Counted from the stretch's first letter, positions 9,322-18,351 are shown. The stretch: 64,000 nt of DNA from Chryseobacterium kimseyorum (GCF_025971945.1 NZ_JAPDHW010000017.1:1-64000), one strand, 5' to 3'. Program-made: numbers and translations. Notes: generated by a model from the letters alone, not told the origin.

Positions 9322-9729
9322 ATGGAATTTAATATAAAACAGATTGACGACTGGCAAAAAGTTGTAGAAGAAATTCTTCCTCAGCTGGAACATCCCATTT
9401 TACTTTTAAAAGGAAATTTAGGTGCCGGGAAAACTACATTTACGCAGTTTTTACTTAAAAATCTGGGCAGTGAAGACGAGGTGAATTCACCCACCTACTC
9501 TATTGTAAATGAATACAGTACCCCCAAGAGAAAAGTTTACCATTTTGATCTCTACCGTCTGAAAAATGTAGATGAAGTATTTGATATCGGCATAGAAGAA
9601 TATCTGGACAATGCTTTTCTGTGCATTATAGAGTGGCCGGAAGTTTATGAAGAAGAACTGTACGGATTAAAATATCATACCATGAGCATCCACAACAATG
9701 GGGAAAGCAGAGAAATCGGTTTCGAATAA
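9322..9729 (+). CDS. tsaE: tRNA threonylcarbamoyladenosine biosynthesis ATPase
   Basis: P-loop ATPase that drives the TsaBD complex in making t6A37 of tRNA. The 135-residue protein has the Walker A motif GNLGAGKTTF near 31-40, the switch NSPTYSIVNEY, HFDLYRL and the late IEWPE motif, all typical. The frame is open from 9304, but ATG 9322 is preferred: the earlier start lies inside the promoter and would add residues not seen in the family. It is divergent from dnaG. Confidence 0.95.
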   Translation: MEFNIKQIDDWQKVVEEILPQLEHPILLLKGNLGAGKTTFTQFLLKNLGSEDEVNSPTYSIVNEYSTPKRKVYHFDLYRLKNVDEVFDIGIEEYLDNAFLCIIEWPEVYEEELYGLKYHTMSIHNNGESREIGFE

Positions 9730-9808
9730 TCGATTACTTATAGGCATCATCTGATCATGTATCTCAAATTTCAGAATGCTGATTTTAGAATCAATAGCAA
9801 GAAGCTAA

Positions 9809-9838
9809 TTGCCAGCAACTACTTATTATGTATCTTTG
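9809..9838 (+). promoter_or_regulatory. Promoter of alanine dehydrogenase
   Basis: TTG at 9809-9811 and TATCTTTG at 9831-9838 with a 19-bp spacer are a full match to the Bacteroidota vegetative promoter. The leader to the ATG at 9893 would be about 45-50 nt. Confidence 0.7.
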
Positions 9839-9892
9839 TTCTAAGAAATCGATTGTATTATTAATTTTCTTTAAGTCATAATTGAATTTAAA

Positions 9893-11086
9893 ATGAGTAC
9901 CACAAATATTTTTACTCCTTTTTCCGAGGAAGAATTAATGCCGAAGGAGGAAAAGTTGGAAGTTATTAAAAAAGGCAAACAATTCAGTATAGGAATTCCT
10001 AAAGAAACTTGTCTCAACGAAAGACGTACTTGTATAACACCCGACGCAGTGCAGGTTTTGGTACAGCATGGTCATGAGATCATTGTAGAATCCGGTGCAG
10101 GACAGGGATCTTTTTTTACCGATCTTCAGTACTCAGAATCCGGGGCAATTATTACCAAAGATCCGAAAGAAGCGTTCAGTCAGGATTTGATTTTAAAAAT
10201 CAATCCGCCTACTGATGAAGAGATTGATTATTTTAAACCTAATACTTATCTTGTTTCTGCTTTACAGATTAATCTCAGAGACAAAGATTATTTCATGAAG
10301 CTGGCAGAGAAAAAAGTCAATGCCATTGCTTTTGAATTCATTGCTGATGAGTACAAACAATTGGCTTTGGTAAGATTGATCGGCGAAATTGCAGGAACGG
10401 TTTCTATTCTATATGCTTCAGAATTATTAGCTTTATCAAACGGATTGATGCTTGGCGGAATTACAGGAGTAAGACCTACCGAAGTGGTTGTTTTAGGTGC
10501 AGGAATTGTTGGGGAATTTGCCACAAAAGCTGCCATCGGTTTGGGAGCGAGTGTAAAAGTTTTTGACAATTCACTTTCAAAGCTGAGAAGACTTCACACA
10601 TTGGTTGACAGCCGGGTTCCTACTTCAATTATTGACCCAAAAGAATTAAGCAAAAGCTTAAGACGCGCCGATGTAGTTATCGGAGCACTTCCAAGACTGA
10701 ATATGCAGCCAATTGTTACCGAAGAAATGGTTTGCAAAATGAAAAAAGGCAGCGTCATCATCGATATCGCGATCGACTACGGTAAAGTGGTTGAAACTTC
10801 AGAACTGACGACCATGGAAGATCCTTACATCATCAAACACGGCGTTATCCACTGTGGACTTCCGAATCTTACTTCGAAAATGCCTCGTACGACTACAAAA
10901 GCAATCTCTAACTTTTTCCTTTCTTATATCTTAAACTACGATGTAGAAGGAGGTTTCGAAAATATGCTGATCCGCAAAAATGAAATGAAACAAAGTCTGT
11001 ACATGTACAAAGGCAGACACACCAAAAAGGTGATTTGCGACCGTTTCGGACTTACTTATCACGACATTAATCTTTTAATTTTTTAG
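9893..11086 (+). CDS. ald: Alanine dehydrogenase
   Basis: NAD-dependent oxidative deamination of L-alanine to pyruvate. The 397-residue protein has the N-terminal IGIPKETCLNERR and the pairing domain, then a Rossmann NAD site VVVLGAGIVGEFATKAAIGLG near 202-222, and KKGSVIIDIAIDYGK with the late IHCGLPNLTSKMPRT motif. An N-terminal tail of about 30 residues before the core is usual in Flavobacteriia. Transhydrogenase alpha subunits share the fold, but the C-terminus fits Ald. Confidence 0.9.
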   Translation: MSTTNIFTPFSEEELMPKEEKLEVIKKGKQFSIGIPKETCLNERRTCITPDAVQVLVQHGHEIIVESGAGQGSFFTDLQYSESGAIITKDPKEAFSQDLILKINPPTDEEIDYFKPNTYLVSALQINLRDKDYFMKLAEKKVNAIAFEFIADEYKQLALVRLIGEIAGTVSILYASELLALSNGLMLGGITGVRPTEVVVLGAGIVGEFATKAAIGLGASVKVFDNSLSKLRRLHTLVDSRVPTSIIDPKELSKSLRRADVVIGALPRLNMQPIVTEEMVCKMKKGSVIIDIAIDYGKVVETSELTTMEDPYIIKHGVIHCGLPNLTSKMPRTTTKAISNFFLSYILNYDVEGGFENMLIRKNEMKQSLYMYKGRHTKKVICDRFGLTYHDINLLIF

Positions 11087-11105
11087 TGGATATTTTATTC
11101 TTCCT

Positions 11106-11477
11106 ATGAAAAAAATCAAATTCTTTTTAATCGGTCTTGTTCCCGGATTGATTATTGTATTTTTTGTTCTTAATAAAAAAGGTGTGAGCTGCAGCGGATA
11201 TTTACCCAACAGCCGTGTCATCGCCGAAACCTTATCGAAAGATTTTAAATATTCTGAAAGCTTTAAGTCTGAAATGGCAGCTTTAAAAGTAGATGAGAAA
11301 TTCTTAAAAGACAGCATCATCACAGCTGGAAAAGTAGATTTTGACAGAAGTCATGCTCAGAAAAAAGCTTGTCCGGATTACCTAATTTCTTATCCGAAAG
11401 ACAATCCCCGCTATGAAGTTACATTCGAAAAATGTGCTGAAGAAGCTCAGTTATTAAGTTTAAAAAAAATTAAATAA
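11106..11477 (+). CDS. Small membrane-anchored protein, DUF4258-like
   Basis: A 123-residue protein: one N-terminal hydrophobic helix (about 4-22, signal anchor) and a soluble domain with three Cys (CSCSGYLP-type start near 30, KKACPDYLI, FEKCAEE). The motif DFDRSHAQKKACPDYLI recalls DUF4258, which is remembered and not tested. It starts 19 bases after ald and ends 9 bases before the LytS-type kinase, so it is part of the same transcript. Confidence 0.55.
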   Translation: MKKIKFFLIGLVPGLIIVFFVLNKKGVSCSGYLPNSRVIAETLSKDFKYSESFKSEMAALKVDEKFLKDSIITAGKVDFDRSHAQKKACPDYLISYPKDNPRYEVTFEKCAEEAQLLSLKKIK

Positions 11478-11486
11478 CCTACTGAG

Positions 11487-12257
11487 ATGGATGGCAACTA
11501 CTACATGATTCACGATTATCTGATTTTCGTTGGAGTTTTTGCTATTTTCTTTTTCCTCACAGTAAGTATTTATCTATTCAGCCAAAATCAAATTTTCCGC
11601 AGGAAAAACACCAAACTTTCTGAAACCAATAAGCTAATTGAACAGCGATTAAACGAAGTTCAGCTGGAGCATATCGGCACGAAACTGAATCCTCATTTGT
11701 TTAAAAACATTCTGAATTCAGTACAGTCTCATGCGTATCAAACTTATATGTCGCTGGATAAACTGGCGAATGTTCTGGATTATATTCTATACGAAAGCAA
11801 CAACAAATTTGTAAGCCCAAAAGAGGAATTCAGCTTTGCATTGAGTTTGATTGAAATTAACAAAATTAAGATCAATCCTCTTTTTGATTTCAGGATTAAA
11901 TCTAAAATTGATAAGTCAGACGCAGTTTATGAAGAAAAAGTTTTCGCTCCTTTAATCTCAGTGGATTTAATTGAAAACGCATTTAAACATACCGATTTCT
12001 TAGCACAGGACTCTTTCATCGCTATTCATCTTGAGCTGGAAAACCGGATGTTCACCATGAAAGTCAGCAACAAAGCTTCACTGAAAAATGTGCTGGAAAA
12101 AGAACACAGCGGTTTTGGAAGTCAGTCTTTGGATCAGCGTTTAAAAATGATTTACCATAATTTCTATACTCTGCAGAAAAGTTCAAAAAACGGTATCTTC
12201 ACAGCAGAATTAACAATCAATCTAGGCGAATTCCATGATAAAATGCGTTATTCTTGA
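11487..12257 (+). CDS. LytS-type sensor histidine kinase
   Basis: A 256-residue kinase of the His_kinase (LytS/YehU) class. It has one transmembrane helix near 10-30, a short coiled linker, then the phospho-acceptor region GTKLNPHLFKNILNS near 69-83, where the family norm is LNPHFLFN; the His is kept. An HATPase region follows with DLIENAFKHT (N box). It lacks a large sensing domain. The 3' end overlaps the response regulator by 23 bases, so the two are co-translated partners. Confidence 0.85.
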   Translation: MDGNYYMIHDYLIFVGVFAIFFFLTVSIYLFSQNQIFRRKNTKLSETNKLIEQRLNEVQLEHIGTKLNPHLFKNILNSVQSHAYQTYMSLDKLANVLDYILYESNNKFVSPKEEFSFALSLIEINKIKINPLFDFRIKSKIDKSDAVYEEKVFAPLISVDLIENAFKHTDFLAQDSFIAIHLELENRMFTMKVSNKASLKNVLEKEHSGFGSQSLDQRLKMIYHNFYTLQKSSKNGIFTAELTINLGEFHDKMRYS

Positions 12258-12945
12258 TGATGAACTTCTTGCCATAAGTTACCTGAAACTTTTGTGCGAA
12301 CAGATTGACAATGTAGAAGTTGTAAAAGCTTTTAACGATCCTAAAATTTTCCTGAGCGAAATAAATTCTATCGACTGCAACCTCTGTATTTTAGACATTG
12401 AAATGCCGGGAATGACCGGACTTCAGGTAGCAGAATTAATTTCAGATTCAAAAAAAATCATTTTCACAACTGCTTATAAAGAATATGCTGCCGAAGCGTT
12501 TGATTTAAATGTCGTCGATTACGTACGGAAACCGATCAAAAAAGAGAGACTGATTCAGGCTTTTGAAAAAGCGGCAGATTTATTCAGTCATCTTCCGCAG
12601 AAAGAATCCATCGAATGGAACAGCAATATCGGAAAATCGACTATTTTCACTGAGCAGATCGCTTATATTAAAACCTCAGAAATCGACAGTCGTGATAAGG
12701 ATATTATCCTGAAAGACGGAACTACGATCGTCCTGAAAAACCTCAATTTCAAATCCCTTTTAGAAATGTTGCCTTCCAAAGATTTTGCGCAGGTGAACAA
12801 AAAAGAAATCATTGCTTTATCATCTGTAAAAGTATTGTCTACCAGCGAAATTATCACCACGATTCCCGCTGAGAATGACCATTTTTTAAAATTGCAGATC
12901 GGCGAAACCTATAAAAATTCACTAATGGAAAGATTCGGGAAATAG
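12235..12945 (+). CDS. LytTR-family response regulator
   Basis: A 236-residue regulator. The receiver domain (1-120) shows VILDDE at the start, the phospho-acceptor Asp in LCILDIEMPGMTG near 54, the Thr in IIFTTAYKEYA and the Lys in VDYVRKPIKK. The C-terminal half (about 140-236) is a LytTR DNA-binding domain (IAYIKTSEIDSRDKDIIL, FAQVNKKEIIAL). It is the cognate partner of the overlapping kinase. Target genes are not visible here. Confidence 0.9.
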   Translation: MIKCVILDDELLAISYLKLLCEQIDNVEVVKAFNDPKIFLSEINSIDCNLCILDIEMPGMTGLQVAELISDSKKIIFTTAYKEYAAEAFDLNVVDYVRKPIKKERLIQAFEKAADLFSHLPQKESIEWNSNIGKSTIFTEQIAYIKTSEIDSRDKDIILKDGTTIVLKNLNFKSLLEMLPSKDFAQVNKKEIIALSSVKVLSTSEIITTIPAENDHFLKLQIGETYKNSLMERFGK

Positions 12946-13054
12946 GATTTTTTCAGACTTTTATAATTTCACTACAAAATTCAACCGTTTCATTACATCA
13001 GGTTTAAACAATTGTTTAATCAAACTATTTTTGCGTCTGCTTAAATATTTTATA

Positions 13055-13444
13055 ATGAAAAAATTACTATTTGCTTTTGGAATTCTGACCTCTACCTTCT
13101 GTTTCTGTCAGGAGAACGAATCAAAAATAAAAGTTTCTCTGTTTGACGGAATTGCTGTTGCAGGATATGTTGACCACGGCGGTTTTATCAATTTTACGGG
13201 ACCTAATGTTAATTTCAAACACAGAAACACAAAAATGATGATCGGAATGCTTCCTTCGCTGAGAATAAAAGAAGACCATTCCAGTGGAACTAAAAACTCA
13301 CCGGTTATGCCGACACTTGGAGTTGGTTTTGCGTTGATTTACAGGAAGGTAGCTTTGCAGATCCCATTGTACTATAACACGAAAACATCATCAGAAAATG
13401 GTGCCTGGAAAATGGGAATCGGCCTGGGTTACAGCTTCAAATAG
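13055..13444 (+). CDS. Small secreted beta-rich protein of unknown function
   Basis: A 129-residue protein with a signal peptide (KKLLFAFGILTSTFCFCQ) and a beta-rich mature part of about 110 residues ending in GLGYSFK, as small outer-membrane barrels do. The frame is open from a TTG at 13031, but ATG 13055 gives a clean signal peptide. I do not recognise a family. It follows the LytTR regulator by 110 bp and could be one of its targets, which is only a guess from position. Confidence 0.6.
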   Translation: MKKLLFAFGILTSTFCFCQENESKIKVSLFDGIAVAGYVDHGGFINFTGPNVNFKHRNTKMMIGMLPSLRIKEDHSSGTKNSPVMPTLGVGFALIYRKVALQIPLYYNTKTSSENGAWKMGIGLGYSFK

Positions 13445-13542
13445 GTTTCATTACATTATTCTGTGCATTTGTTACATTTCAAAAAAAACAACTTTTAACA
13501 TCCGTTTATTCTTTAGAAATTTGCGACCAAATAAAATGATTA

Positions 13543-15831
13543 ATGATTATGGGGAAATATAAAAATATCATCTTTTACATCAGTACCATCGCGTTTTTTT
13601 CATGCCTGATGTACTGGTTTTTTATCGAAGGAAAAACATTAGAAATAGGAGAAAATATCGCTCCGAGTAAAGCGACCGGATCTACTATGTGGGAGAATTT
13701 TACCGATTCCTTTATGACAAATCTTCATCATCCGTTAGCACTTTTACTGGCACAGATTGTAACAATTATTCTTGTTGCAAAACTATTCGGCTGGATTTGC
13801 GTTAAACTAAAACAACCTTCTGTAATCGGTGAAATGATTGCAGGTATCGTTTTAGGGCCATCTCTTTTCGGGCTTTATTTTCCGGAACTTTCAGCGTTTA
13901 TTTTCCCTAAAGAATCGCTTCCAAACTTACAGTTTTTAAGCCAGATAGGTTTGATCCTTTTCATGTATATCGTTGGAATGGAGCTTGACTTAAGTGTTTT
14001 GCGTAAAAAAGCGCATGATGCAGTAGTCATCAGCCATGCGAGTATTATCTTTCCTTTTGCCTTAGGTGTTGGGCTTTCTTATTTCATTTATAAAGAATTT
14101 GCACCGGAAGGAATTCAGTTCAGTTCATTCGCCTTATTCATAGCGATTGCGATGAGTATTACCGCTTTTCCGGTATTGGCGAGGATTGTTCAGGAAAGAA
14201 ATCTTCATAAAACAAAAATTGGAACCGTCGTGATCACCTGCGCTGCAGCCGATGATATAACTGCGTGGTGTATTTTGGCAGCCGTGATTGCCGTTGTGAA
14301 AGCAGGATCATTTTCGGGGTCAGTATTTGTAATCTTAATGGCGATACTGTATGTCTTTTTTATGATTAAAGCCGTAAGACCTTTCTTACACCGAATCGCT
14401 GAGTCTCAAAAAGGCAAAGGTTTTATCAGCAAACCATTGGTTGCTGTATTTTTCCTGATCTTAATTATTTCATCATATGCAACAGAAGTAATCGGAATTC
14501 ACGCTCTTTTCGGAGCATTTATGGCAGGAGCCATCATGCCGGAAAATGTAAAATTCAGAAATCTATTTATTGAAAAAATTGAAGATGTTGCCTTGGTTTT
14601 ACTACTTCCGTTATTCTTTGTCTTCACAGGATTACGCACTCAGATTGGACTTCTGAACGATCCACATCTTTGGAAAATCGGAGGATTCATTATCTTAACG
14701 GCCGTTACCGGGAAATTTGTAGGAAGTGCACTGACATCAAAGTTCCTCAAAATGAGCTGGAAAGACAGTCTCACGATTGGAGCATTGATGAATACCCGTG
14801 GACTTACAGAACTGATTGTACTGAATATCGGTTATGATCTCGGAGTTTTAGGTCCGGAATTATTCGCAATGCTGGTTATCATGGCATTATTTACCACATT
14901 TATGACAGGTCCGTGTTTAGATTTGATCAATTACCTTTTCAAAGGAAAAAAATCAACGATGGATGAAGAAGATCACGACGATAATGACGCAAAATATAAG
15001 GTTCTTTTGTCGTTTGATACAGCAGAATCCGGAAGCACATTACTGAGACTGGCAGATAATTTTACTCACAAAATGAACGGAAACAAAAGCGTAACGGCAA
15101 TGAATATTGCTCCTGTTGACGAGTTGCACGCTTTTGATATTGAAAATTTCGAGAAAGAACAGTTTAAAAATGTGATTGAAACTTCAAACGATTTAGAATT
15201 AGAAGTTACAACTCTTTTCAAAGCTTCAACCGATATTGAAAGTGACTTAACAAGCATTTCAAACAAAGGAAATTACGATTTACTTCTAATTATGCTCGGG
15301 AAGTCAATGTATGAAGGAAGTTTACTCGGAAGACTTTTAGGTTTTACTACCAAAATAATCAACCCAGAAAAATTACTGAATACCGTAAAAGGAAAAAGTT
15401 ATATTTTCAACAATTCTCCGTTCGACGACTTTACACTGCAGATTTTAGATAAAACGAATATTCCTGTAGGTGTTTTAGTTGAAAAAGGTTTTACTTCAGC
15501 TGAAAAAGTTTTTGTCCCTATTTTCAATTTAAGCGACTTTTATCTGCTTGAATATGCGAAAAGACTGATCAACAACAACAATTCTCAAATTATCATTCTG
15601 GATGTTGCTGGACAGATCAGAAGTAATATTGAAGTGAAAGAACTGATCAGAAGTATCGAACAGGTTGCACCAAATCACATCACCCTATACAACGAAAAGA
15701 AAATTGAGAAGGAATTTTTGAATTCTCAGGATCTAATGCTGATCAGCAAAAAAAGCTGGCGAGGACTTATCGATTCGAAGAGTGTCTGGCTTTCGGATAT
15801 TCCTTCAACGTTGATTATCTCGAATCCTTAA
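13543..15831 (+). CDS. CPA2-family cation:proton antiporter with universal-stress-like tail
   Basis: A 762-residue inner-membrane antiporter. After a lone N-terminal helix, about 12 helices span roughly residues 60-460 (AGIVLGPSLFGLYFPE; SITAFPVLARIV; CAAADDITAWC, the family's ion-binding acidic site; GALMNTRGLTELIVLN). A soluble tail of about 290 residues follows, with two stretches resembling universal-stress-protein folds (VLLSFDTAESGSTLLRLAD). Ion choice (Na+ or K+) cannot be read. A second in-frame ATG at 13549 is also possible. It is monocistronic in appearance. Confidence 0.88.
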   Translation: MIMGKYKNIIFYISTIAFFSCLMYWFFIEGKTLEIGENIAPSKATGSTMWENFTDSFMTNLHHPLALLLAQIVTIILVAKLFGWICVKLKQPSVIGEMIAGIVLGPSLFGLYFPELSAFIFPKESLPNLQFLSQIGLILFMYIVGMELDLSVLRKKAHDAVVISHASIIFPFALGVGLSYFIYKEFAPEGIQFSSFALFIAIAMSITAFPVLARIVQERNLHKTKIGTVVITCAAADDITAWCILAAVIAVVKAGSFSGSVFVILMAILYVFFMIKAVRPFLHRIAESQKGKGFISKPLVAVFFLILIISSYATEVIGIHALFGAFMAGAIMPENVKFRNLFIEKIEDVALVLLLPLFFVFTGLRTQIGLLNDPHLWKIGGFIILTAVTGKFVGSALTSKFLKMSWKDSLTIGALMNTRGLTELIVLNIGYDLGVLGPELFAMLVIMALFTTFMTGPCLDLINYLFKGKKSTMDEEDHDDNDAKYKVLLSFDTAESGSTLLRLADNFTHKMNGNKSVTAMNIAPVDELHAFDIENFEKEQFKNVIETSNDLELEVTTLFKASTDIESDLTSISNKGNYDLLLIMLGKSMYEGSLLGRLLGFTTKIINPEKLLNTVKGKSYIFNNSPFDDFTLQILDKTNIPVGVLVEKGFTSAEKVFVPIFNLSDFYLLEYAKRLINNNNSQIIILDVAGQIRSNIEVKELIRSIEQVAPNHITLYNEKKIEKEFLNSQDLMLISKKSWRGLIDSKSVWLSDIPSTLIISNP

Positions 15832-15965
15832 ATGGCCAATAGTGATTTTTGTTTTACAGGGTAATTTTTTTCTAAAATAAACTGTTATGATGGCCTAACT
15901 AACTGACAGCTCACCTACTTTACAAAATTCACTATTCACTTTTAATCTAAATTAAAAAAAATCAT

Positions 15966-15973
15966 TACCTTCG
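15966..15973 (+). promoter_or_regulatory. Possible -7 element of the tyrA leader
   Basis: TACCTTCG differs from TAnnTTTG at one base. No clear TTG stands 17-23 bp upstream. If used, transcription would begin within a few bases of the GTG at 15978, giving an almost leaderless leader-peptide mRNA. Confidence 0.4.
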
Positions 15974-15977
15974 CTTA

Positions 15978-16034
15978 GTGATTAATAGAAACAGAACATA
16001 TTATTATAGAATTTTCAGCTCAGATTTGGGATAG
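15978..16034 (+). CDS. Candidate Tyr-rich leader peptide of tyrA
   Basis: An 18-codon frame starting with GTG and ending with TAG reads (M)INRNRTYYYRIFSSDLG. It has three consecutive TAT (Tyr) codons at 15999-16007 and one Phe. It lies directly before a terminator hairpin and the gene for prephenate dehydrogenase, the last dedicated enzyme family of tyrosine synthesis. Three tandem codons for the end product are the hallmark of a ribosome-sensing attenuator. The start codon is not certain: no ATG is in frame and no Shine-Dalgarno is seen. Confidence 0.6.
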   Translation: MINRNRTYYYRIFSSDLG

Positions 16035-16054
16035 AGATTCTTGTTATATAACTT

Positions 16055-16083
16055 AAAACCTCGTCCTCGGACGGGGTTTTTTA
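16055..16083 (+). terminator. Attenuator terminator hairpin upstream of tyrA
   Basis: The stem ACCTCGTC / GACGGGGT with a 4-base loop (CTCG) is extended by A-T pairs and followed by six T. It stands 19 bases before the tyrA ATG, so it would block tyrA unless prevented. A competing hairpin can be drawn: 16029-16031 with 16064-16066, 16034-16036 with 16060-16062, and 16043-16045 with 16050-16052. It would occupy the left arm of the terminator. Confidence 0.7.
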
Positions 16084-16102
16084 TTTTTAAATGTAAAGTA
16101 AA

Positions 16103-16948
16103 ATGAAAATAGGTATTATTGGTGTAGGATTGATCGGAGGCTCAATCGCATTAAAATTAAAACAAAAAAAAGCGGTCGATTTCATTTATGGAATTGATAA
16201 CAATACAGATAACTTAGATGAAGCATTAAGTTTAAAGATCATCGATGAAAAAGCTGATTTTGAATTCGGTATTAAAAACTCAGATTTGATCATCATTGCA
16301 ATTCCTGTAGATGCAGCTAGAAAAATTCTGCCAAACGTTTTGGATATAATCGACTCTTCACAGACCGTAATGGATGTAGGTTCTACCAAAGCGGGAATTG
16401 TAAACTCAGTAAAAGATCATCCCAACCGTTCAAGATTTGTCGCTTTCCACCCGATGTGGGGAACGGAAAATCACGGACCAAAATCAGCCGTTGCGGAAAG
16501 TTTCGCAGGCAAAGCCGGAGTGATTTGTGATCGTGAAGATTCCGCAGCAGACGCCTTGCAACTGGTTCAAAATATTGTTGAGAATTTAGATATGCATTTG
16601 ATTTATATGAACGCTGAAGCGCACGACCTGCATACCGCGTACATTTCTCATATATCTCACATCACCTCGTATGCACTGGCCAATACGGTTTTGGAGAAAG
16701 AAAAAGAGGAAGAAACTATTTTTCAGCTGGCGAGTTCAGGTTTTTCAAGTACAGTCCGTCTGGCAAAATCTCATCCCGAAATGTGGGTTCCTATTTTTAA
16801 ACAGAACAAAGAAAATGTGCTGGATGTTTTGAATGAACATATTTCACAGCTGAGAAAATTCAAATCGGCACTGGAAAAAGAAAATTTTGAGTATTTGGCC
16901 GAACTCATCGAAAATGCCAATAAAATACGGGGAATTTTAGATAAATAA
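16103..16948 (+). CDS. tyrA: Prephenate dehydrogenase
   Basis: Oxidative decarboxylation of prephenate to 4-hydroxyphenylpyruvate for tyrosine. The 281-residue protein has the Rossmann start IGIIGVGLIGGSIALKLK at 2-19, the IIAIPVDAA strand, VMDVGSTKAGI, and the prephenate-binding His motifs FHPMWGTENHGP and HDLHTAYISHISH. No chorismate mutase or ACT domain is fused. It is preceded by the putative Tyr attenuator and closed by its own terminator, so it is probably a single-gene unit. Confidence 0.93.
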   Translation: MKIGIIGVGLIGGSIALKLKQKKAVDFIYGIDNNTDNLDEALSLKIIDEKADFEFGIKNSDLIIIAIPVDAARKILPNVLDIIDSSQTVMDVGSTKAGIVNSVKDHPNRSRFVAFHPMWGTENHGPKSAVAESFAGKAGVICDREDSAADALQLVQNIVENLDMHLIYMNAEAHDLHTAYISHISHITSYALANTVLEKEKEEETIFQLASSGFSSTVRLAKSHPEMWVPIFKQNKENVLDVLNEHISQLRKFKSALEKENFEYLAELIENANKIRGILDK

Positions 16949-16966
16949 ATCTTAAATCAAATCAAT

Positions 16967-16993
16967 TAAACTTCTTTCAGGAAGTTTTTTTAT
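16967..16993 (+). terminator. Terminator of tyrA
   Basis: The AAACTTC / GAAGTTT stem with a 6-base loop is followed by a T run. Confidence 0.75.
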
Positions 16994-17081
16994 GCCATTT
17001 TTACATTATTTTTTTTAACTTTATTAAAAATTAATTTAACTTTATTAAAAATATTATTACTTTTACTGAAACATAACTCAA

Positions 17082-17348
17082 ATGAAGTTACCTATTATTT
17101 GTCCGAGTTGCGATCACACTCTTCATGTAAGCCAAATGAAATGCCCTGACTGCAAAACTGAAGTCAATGGAAATTATGAGCTGCCTGTACTTCTGAAATT
17201 AGCGCGTGACGAGCAGGAATTTATTCTTAATTTTTTTCTTTCCAGCGGGAGCATCAAAGAGATGGCTAAGCAAGCCGAACTCTCCTACCCGACGATGAGA
17301 AATAAAATGGATGATCTGATTGAAAAAATAAAAAGATTAAACAGTTGA
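17082..17348 (+). CDS. DUF2089-family zinc-ribbon / helix-turn-helix regulator
   Basis: An 88-residue protein. The N-terminal zinc ribbon has Cys pairs CPSC (about 7-10) and CPDC (about 20-23). The C-terminal half is a helix-turn-helix with SIKEMAKQAELSYPTMRNKMDDLI, typical of DUF2089. It is probably a small DNA-binding regulator of the two or three membrane-protein genes that follow within 20 bp or less. In related genomes such genes precede membrane sensors, which fits. Confidence 0.8.
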   Translation: MKLPIICPSCDHTLHVSQMKCPDCKTEVNGNYELPVLLKLARDEQEFILNFFLSSGSIKEMAKQAELSYPTMRNKMDDLIEKIKRLNS

Positions 17349-17367
17349 ATTTAAACAATAAATCTTT

Positions 17368-17796
17368 ATGAAAAATATACCTGCGAGAATTGGGTGGGAG
17401 TTGATACTTCCTATTTTTCTGATCATTTTATTGCCAATGTCTTTGGAAGCGAAAAACGGAAACTGGGAAATATTATTGGTACCCTGTGGAATCTTTGCAC
17501 TGATAATCCTAATGATGTTCACCATTCGATACAGGATTGATGCAGAGTTTTTATATGTGAAAAATTCGATTTTCGGAACCACAAAAATTAAAGTCAATGA
17601 CATCTACAAAATAGAAAAAACCGGAAACTTAATTTCTTCACCAGCTCCCAGCATCATCGGACGGGTAGAAATATATTTCACAAAAGGTAGCATCATTATT
17701 TCACCAAAAAATTTTGATGACTTTGAAAATGATTTGCTTAAAATAAATCCAAATATTACTATAAAAAAAAAACATGAACTGGAAAACTATTTTTAA
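17368..17796 (+). CDS. Small membrane protein with PH-like domain
   Basis: A 142-residue protein with two hydrophobic helices (about 9-27 and 34-52) and a soluble C-terminal domain (FTIRYRIDAEFLYVKNSIFGTTKIKVNDIYKIEKTGN) that matches the bacterial PH-like pattern. The 3' end overlaps the next gene by 23 bases, so it is part of an operon with the DUF2089 regulator. Confidence 0.6.
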   Translation: MKNIPARIGWELILPIFLIILLPMSLEAKNGNWEILLVPCGIFALIILMMFTIRYRIDAEFLYVKNSIFGTTKIKVNDIYKIEKTGNLISSPAPSIIGRVEIYFTKGSIIISPKNFDDFENDLLKINPNITIKKKHELENYF

Positions 17797-18343
17797 TCCC
17801 TTTTTAAGATTTGATGATAAGACTTTGCTTTTTGCAGGCCTTACTTCTGTAACCGTTGTTTTTATAATAGCGTATTTTTTCGGCTACCAGACAGACAGTT
17901 TATTCCATTTTAGATTTATCAGTCCCGAAGACGCTTTATGGAAGATCATTTTAGAAACCTCAGCTATTTACGCTTTAAACATCGCAGTGTTTTATATTTT
18001 CGGGAAAATTATCAATAAAAGAACCAGACTGATTGATATTATAAATCCCATTTTCATATCACAAATCACTGTTATCTTTCTTTTGTTTCTGTCCGAAATT
18101 CCGCTGATAAAAAATGCTCACATACAAATTATTGATTCTGTGGGAAAACAGTCGTATGAAATAGATCCAATCACACTTCTCATCATTACCATAAATTCAT
18201 TTATTTCATTAGCCATCTCCGCTTATGGATTTGCGATACTCTACAATGGTTTTAAAACCGCTACGAATTTGAAAAACTGGCGACACATCGTGATCTTTGT
18301 CATCTTGCTGATTACCATGATGCTAACTCTGCAACTTATATAA
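17774..18343 (+). CDS. Five-helix inner-membrane protein of unknown function
   Basis: A 189-residue protein with about five hydrophobic segments and a short N-terminal cytosolic stretch (NWKTIFNPFLRFDDKTLLFAGLT begins it). The layout is reminiscent of Yip1-type proteins, but I do not recognise a signature. It overlaps the PH-domain gene by 23 bases and ends 8 bases before the serine hydrolase gene, so all four genes from 17082 to 19740 look like one operon. Confidence 0.6.
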   Translation: MNWKTIFNPFLRFDDKTLLFAGLTSVTVVFIIAYFFGYQTDSLFHFRFISPEDALWKIILETSAIYALNIAVFYIFGKIINKRTRLIDIINPIFISQITVIFLLFLSEIPLIKNAHIQIIDSVGKQSYEIDPITLLIITINSFISLAISAYGFAILYNGFKTATNLKNWRHIVIFVILLITMMLTLQLI

Positions 18344-18351
18344 CTGAAAAT

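Noticed and set aside
13012..13033. TTG ... TATTTTTG as a promoter for the 13055 gene
   Set aside because: The spacer is only 11 bp, too short for the Bacteroidota promoter; the -7-like part may be chance.
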